From Antennarius striatus (lineage: Eukaryota; Chordata; Actinopteri; Lophiiformes; Antennariidae), in the NCBI RefSeq assembly GCF_040054535.1, contig NC_090781.1, positions 10,109,982 to 10,173,981 of the forward strand: a DNA stretch of 64,000 bases. Reading direction: 5' to 3'. The notes below the pieces were generated by a model. That model was not told the DNA's origin and searched no databases. It saw only the letters and a list, made by a program, of their open reading frames with translations. The position numbers and the translations under genes were made by a program. Positions within the stretch are counted from its first letter, which is position 1. Every line of letters starts with the position of its first letter. Shown one piece after another: positions 28,801 to 64,000 of the stretch.

Positions 28801-31394
28801 CTAAATGATTTTCTCACTTTTTTCATCGTATTACGTGGGTTTGAAAGTCTCCACACAAATATGCCGCATGTTTTGCAGATTGCTGCTTCACTTGAATGTT
28901 TGGCCTCCATTGTTTGACATGTTGACGCTGCAGTTTGACACTATAGTATAAGGTTGTTTTACATTCAGCTGTTGCATGATAAAGGCTCTCTGACATATTA
29001 GGTCTTTATGATCTTGGAAAAAACAACTTTTTCTATGAATTATATATTGAACTATGTAAAAAAAGACTGTAAACTGTAGTAAACTGTAAACTGCTGTTAG
29101 AGAATGGATTGCTAAGGCTTGCTATGCCAATAGTTTGTAGCCAAATCAACAAAATTCACCACTTTTACAAAAGAACAACTGAATTTATTTAAAGTTGGAG
29201 AACTGAAATGTTTGGGCTTGATCAACATCAAATTCTATGTGCTTACAGATTAAGTTCACAAAATATACAATCATCAACATTTAGCTAATCGTCAGAAACA
29301 TGGTTGAATAGAATCTTTATCATTTTAGGTCATTTCAGTGGCCCATCCTTTTCTGACAAAATATATCCCATCCCTCAATTAAATCACTATTATTCATTCA
29401 TTATTATTGGCCTTGCTGTTTTGTGGCTATTGTACATGTTGAAGCTGAAACGACACACTGTGCAAAAATACTACACATTAAATCAATGTATTAGTAGTTT
29501 TATGTGAGGAGTTGGATGCTGGGAATGGACTGCTCGGTGAAACAGGACACGCTGCCTCAGAACTTTACACCTTAAATGTTAAACAGAAAAAAAAAATTTT
29601 GCATGCATTATTTTCTTGATTTAACATAAAATGTCATTCTAGCTTGTAATTAACTGTTTTGGGGTACAAGCATGTCATACATTATTTACTCAGAGCTTTA
29701 TTTATGTATTTAAAAGTGTCTGAAGGAGATCTTTGGTTGTAAGTAAACGACTTAAATTACAGAAAAAAGATAAATCGTCCTTCTGGGCCAGCTTTAATGG
29801 ATGCACTTGAAATGGCCTCAGTACCACACTGTGGCCAGTGGAGCAGAGCCGTCTGTGAGGGAGGGGGGAGAGTAAACAGAGACCCTAATCCATTCTCTAG
29901 GCCTGGAAGCATAAATTTGTAGAACCCCTCTAAATTGCATAAACCCTTCAAATTGCATCGGATTACTATTATCCTCCCAGCCTGGTGGGACTAAGTGATT
30001 ATTTGCCAACGGCCAACTCATTTTCCACATCATGAGACAGCCGCTGCCAAAATATTCTGGGACACTAAAAAAGATCTGAACACAAGAGGCAGATGAAGGT
30101 GCAGACATGAAGGAAGCCTTTTTACATCCCATCACAAACACATTTCAGGAATTGTTCAGTAAGATGGAGTTACCTTTTCACAACACTTCATTCACATCTA
30201 CACAATATCTTGAATCAGACAAGACATTTTACTGGCAACGTGAGATAAAAACAGGATACTTTCAGAGCTCAGTGATGTTTGGCTCTGATAGAAACACTTA
30301 AGATTCTGCAGAGGTGTACTGAATTATCCAGAAAACATCCATCATCAAACATCGCCGCTCACATGTTAAAAGAAGTCCTGGTGACATCTCTATGATGCCA
30401 AATGTTGCATCCTACACAGACTAATTGTGTTCTGTGCTAAATGCTAATCATGCCATCTCACAAATATTAAAATAAATATTATTAGTTCTAAACACAAGGT
30501 CTTTTACTAGATAAAAATGTAAAATAGAGCAGAAGCGATGGGAAATGATTCACAAGTTTCCGTCTCTGGAGGGGAAATGTCTTGGAGAGAAAAATCATTT
30601 ATTGCTAAATAAGTAAGAATTTGTGCCCATGATTTTATCATTTGAGTGATTTAATCTTGAATTATTCATTAATGTGCTTGATTATCTTAATTTATCTTCA
30701 GGCAGTAATCCTGATTAGAGGGTTCTCGTCGGACTACCCAAGGTGGATCACATTGGTTTAATTCACATTTGATATTGATCTCAACTATTTTCGGTCCATC
30801 TAACCTGCTAACAGAAACAGTAAAATCATGGATGGCACAAAAGCTGGAGAAGTTCCTGATCACCAACTTTCTCATGTTTGGTTTGTTAGGTACAAGATAC
30901 AGTATTCAAAAGATCAAACATTGTGTAGGTTTTGAGCCAAGGAACAGTTGGTTAGACATGGAACCAGATCTCGTTCTTTGCCATTCACCATTAAATGATG
31001 ATATACGGGTTTGGACACCACCTGATCTTCTTTATGACGTCGATCCAGGAAACTGAAATACGTATTTGAAGGGAACTAGTGTGCTTTGACATCACTGTAG
31101 ACATCACCGTAGTGTGAAAAATGATGATCTTCAAATATTTTCCTACACTATAAAGATTGTTTGCTTTAGCACATATGGATACTAGTTAGTGATTTGTTAG
31201 TGACTGGTTAGTGGTGAAGGTGTTTGCTATGCTCTAGTAGTCCTGGTCTGCTCACATGTCTAAATAATGAATAAAAATGTTTGCACTAATCATGTTTTCC
31301 TCCATGACACCTTCAGGTCTTCATAGATCATGTGTGAGTGTGTGTGTGTGCGCGCCTGTCTTATAGTCAGATGAAATTCACATGTGGACAGGAA
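25801..31394. other. intergenic region between lim2 and robo3, no gene recognised
   Basis: The lim2 promoter and noncoding exon should be near the left part, but no convincing donor/promoter pair was found. The open frames here (for example 26348-26587, 29304-29507, 29818-30141 and 30769-31056) show no domain I recognise and are probably chance. A small AATTC pentamer run lies at 27522-27543. No long microsatellite or named mobile element is evident, unlike most of the window. Confidence 0.45.
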
Positions 31395-31928
31395 AGTTCT
31401 TGTACCAAATGTTTTATTGGTCATTTTAAAAATCTTGAACACAACGGTGATCTACAGGGACACCACAGTACACAGCCACACACAGATGAGAGATAGAACG
31501 ATGACACATGTACTGACAGCACTCACACACATTGATGATGGTTCATTAACATATCTTCTGCTTCGTTTCACCTCCAGTTTTACGTAAAGCACACACATCA
31601 TCATGGTTTTCACAGTCAGGAGTAAACAGAAAATACATTCATCAATTCAGTAGATATAGATTTTTTTTCCATTGCCTAAAAATACAGTAATTTTTAAATG
31701 AATTTGTAGTATCTGATCACATCTTTAGAAAATTAAAAGGTGTCTATATACACTGAGAAAAGGGTGCAGCAAATGACAAAAAATAAAATCATTGAGTTTG
31801 GCAGATGGCTGGCTTTCATCGTGTCCCTTTAGTCTTCTGTTGTTCCTACAAGACTGTGGCAGCAGATTGAGACGTCATGAAGACAATATATTAGACAGGA
31901 AACAAGAGGAAGTCATGTCTGCATCTGT
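31395..31928 (-). promoter_or_regulatory. robo3: robo3 3' UTR with polyadenylation signal
   Basis: Downstream of the proposed robo3 stop (31929-31931) the - strand has AATAAA at plus positions 31413-31418, giving a 3' UTR of about 530 nt. The boundary depends on the terminal exon being right. Confidence 0.45.
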
Positions 31929-61254
<29,326 letters not shown>

Positions 61255-63821
61255 CTAGAGAGGAGAACACAAAGAAATCTAATTAGTTTCAGAAGCTCTG
61301 TCTGTATGCTAAACAATGGCAGGAAATCCAACCCACAGATCGGTGAGATGCAGCACTGACACATGGCCGCTATATTCAAAAGAAATGCCAATTTGTCATT
61401 TATGCTGGTGTTCTTGAGTATACCACCTTCTTGAAGGGGGTTGCATGAAAACAAGCTTATTGAGAGAATGGCAATTATTGTGTTTGTATGTGCATGACTG
61501 CTCCAATCCCCTGCAATGTCCTTGTTAACACTGTGTTGTCTCTGTGTTTTCCTACGACTGTGCCCTACTCTCCTGTGAGGGCAGATGAATAATGCACATC
61601 TTTCAGTCCAGCATGAAGTAAACAAATAAGATCATATTCATAATTTAATCCATGTATGAAGGAGAAAAAATGGTCTCTGTATTAATGAAAAGATTGTGTT
61701 TCTGATCCAAATGCTGTCTTGCACACCCGTTAAACTCTTAACTCAGACCCAATTAAATCAGCATTGAGTAAGAAAAAATTGTCCTCATGCCACCCCTGTA
61801 GTTTGGACTCCACCATTCGGTGGATGATTACATAACAAGATGACTTTTGACATAGCACCCTTTGATACCACATCTTCTAATCTCCTGCTGAGATTGACAG
61901 ATGAGAGACTCATTGTGAACTGTGAACAGGAGCCTTCCCTTCAGTCCTACTACATCATGGAAGCTAATACTCAGATGCTGACAGGCTCACTTTTTTTCCC
62001 CCTAGACACACAAATGACATAACTTGTACTCCAACACTTGATTTTTCAGTACATCTAGTAGCTGGAACCATTTGTGGACGATCACACTTATAAATGATGA
62101 GAGACGATCTGCATCTCTGTTAATCTAAAACCAATAGCAACAGATTCAAAACTGTCCTAAAAAAGTAATATCTAATTACAGCTTAGCAGCTGAAGTAAAG
62201 CAGCCAAAGGGTCAAATCAAAGTAGATTCAACATGCAATGAAGAGAAAAACACTTTGCAAGCTGCAATAGTGAGCATGTCTGTAAAACAAGTTAACAACA
62301 CTGAGCCAAGCATTACTTCTAAAGCCAAGTACTGTATTATTGGTAGAAGAGACTTCCATTGTTTTATGATGTAAGGTTTTACAGGTGTACAGGTAACATG
62401 ACAAAATGTCTCTTTTGATCCATTTCTGGTTAATTGTCCAAGCTGATGAGTAGCACTTGCAGTTTTATCAAAGTCTAACAGCATCAGAATTTCAGCTCCA
62501 AATAGGAGTAGCTTCATCCAGGTAGTCCTCAACTTACAAACACAACTGGTGTTGACAGGTTGTTCATAAACTGAATTATATGTAAGCAGTTATTTATTAA
62601 AATTCAACCCATTTTTGCAATTTCAGGTCATTTAAATGCTGTTACTACTTTAAATACAGAAGTGCTATTCCCAAGGATTACCAGAAACATTAACAGGATA
62701 TAAAAATAATACATAAATAAATACTGTACTGCCATAATGTAACTTACCTTTACACTCCAACCCATGGGCCGAGGGTCAATTGGTACTGGGCCACACAGAA
62801 AAATACATAACTTACATTATTGAGGTTTAATGTGATAATCCCAGAGTTGACTGTCACAAGCTTCAGCTCTGTGTGTAGTAGCACCACATTAAACTCCAGC
62901 AACTCAATTTGTGAATCAGTAAAACATGGAGAGACACGCCATTCTCACCGTCAAGCTGAGACAGAAGCATTACCTTGCTCTGACTCAATCAAAGCTGAAA
63001 CTCATGCTATTCAAACAAGGATGTCACATGTTCAGACATGAGACAGCATAAGCACTTGACCTGCCTAGATGGTGACTACTGGACTACTTGTGGATAATTT
63101 ACTGCTCATTCTATAATCTCTTCCTTTTACACAGGAACCTCATTTGACCTGCAATAAATACAGATTATTGGGACATTTTAATACCGGAGTTGGGAAAAGT
63201 TCCTAAATATTGTTATTCTGAGCAGCACTAACTTTAACAACAGAAACAAGGCAGTCAGCGACTGCAACATCCCGTGAAGGGTAGGTCAGGGTACCCTGAA
63301 AGTAGCACCTGACAAGTGTATAGCTTTGATCTTTCAGGGTAAGTCAAAGCTATGCACTAGCTTTGACCATAGATCAAAGCTAATGTATAGGTAGATCAGA
63401 ACAATAGCTTTGATCTATGGTCTTACTCAGACTGGCTTTCTCCCTCGTCTTTCTATCTTATCTGGTTCCTGAGTGTAAAAAAGTTTAAATTTGACCCTGA
63501 CCTGGTTTTCTGAAGGTCAAGGTCATCATCTCACTTCCAACCCCTTTGCTGCCCGAGTAATCTGCTTTTTGTGTCATCTTTCTACCTGCAACGGTTGCAA
63601 ACATATTTGGTGGACATACTGACGGACGAACGGATGAACGAACGGACGAACACTGACAATTACAATACATCTCCGCTTTGAAGGATGTAATGACTTATCA
63701 GGATTAGGCTACATTAACTGTAATCCACCTTAAATAAATTTATCTCAGCTCTAAGATCACTGTAAACCAATTACTAAATCTATGCTGCATGAATTATCTA
63801 CCAACAAGTCCAACAGCTCTG
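61255..63821 (-). other. robo3: robo3 intron upstream of the Ig2 exon
   Basis: This should be intron sequence leading to the Ig1 exons beyond the window. No Ig1 exon was found between 61255 and 64000. A degraded element with 'gtagtcctcaacttacaaac' begins near 62522. The inverted-repeat cluster at 63323-63422 and the GATA tract are listed separately. Confidence 0.55.
63323..63422. repeat. inverted repeat with TCF/LEF-like motifs
   Basis: An 18-bp perfect inverted repeat has arms at 63365-63382 (GACCATAGATCAAAGCTA) and 63405-63422, separated by 22 bp. Within 100 bp there are three ATCAAAG-type motifs (63323-63331, 63372-63380, 63407-63415) and two GTCAAAG variants (63343-63351, 63359-63368). 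Confidence 0.8.

Positions 63822-64000
<179 letters not shown>

Overview
The window is nuclear DNA of a ray-finned fish. Its genes are vertebrate-type with small exons and GT-AG introns, and they are embedded in repeats typical of teleosts: L2-type and Tx1-type LINEs, tRNA-derived SINEs, Tigger-like and hAT-like MITEs, long (CA)n, (TA)n and (GATA)n tracts, and the dispersed repeat carrying a 'gataggctcc' core. There are no prokaryotic features. I cannot name the species.

Layout. (1) 1-7.7 kb: a complete hspa8 gene (Hsc70 chaperone) on the + strand, with a CCAAT/heat-shock-element promoter, an untranslated first exon, a 2.7 kb first intron and eight coding exons (646 aa). (2) 7.7-14.1 kb: a graveyard of mobile elements, holding a gag-protease retroelement broken by a MITE and a SINE, a decayed Harbinger transposase, and microsatellites. 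(3) 14.1-17.2 kb: a second hspa8 copy with an intact 647-aa reading frame and near-identical introns. Its homology to copy 1 begins only 17 bp before coding exon 2, directly at the end of a repeat, so no first exon or promoter accompanies it. (4) 17.2-24.3 kb: further mobile DNA, namely an internally deleted L2-type LINE on the - strand, a Tx1-type LINE on the + strand and a SINE. (5) 24.3-25.8 kb: lim2, the lens-fibre claudin-fold membrane protein MP20, on the - strand (173 aa, four coding exons). (6) 25.8-31.4 kb: no recognisable gene. (7) 31.4 kb to the right edge: robo3, a Roundabout axon-guidance receptor, on the - strand. Twenty-four coding exons cover Ig2-Ig5, three fibronectin III domains, the transmembrane helix, the cytoplasmic tail and a proposed stop codon. 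The signal peptide and Ig1 lie beyond the right end.

The three gene families do unrelated jobs (protein folding, lens-fibre membrane, commissural axon guidance), so this is a neighbourhood rather than a pathway. Human HSPA8 and ROBO3 also share one chromosome arm (11q24), so part of the order looks ancestral; human LIM2 is on 19q. The main points of interest are the promoterless but intact hspa8 duplicate with substitutions at conserved positions, several unusual robo3 splice sites (a GC donor, tandem acceptors, and a donor formed by a (GT)n microsatellite), a decayed THAP domain inside a robo3 intron, and a cluster of TCF/LEF-like motifs in an inverted repeat near the right edge. All exon boundaries were read by eye from splice signals, reading phase and family knowledge; no alignment or search was run.
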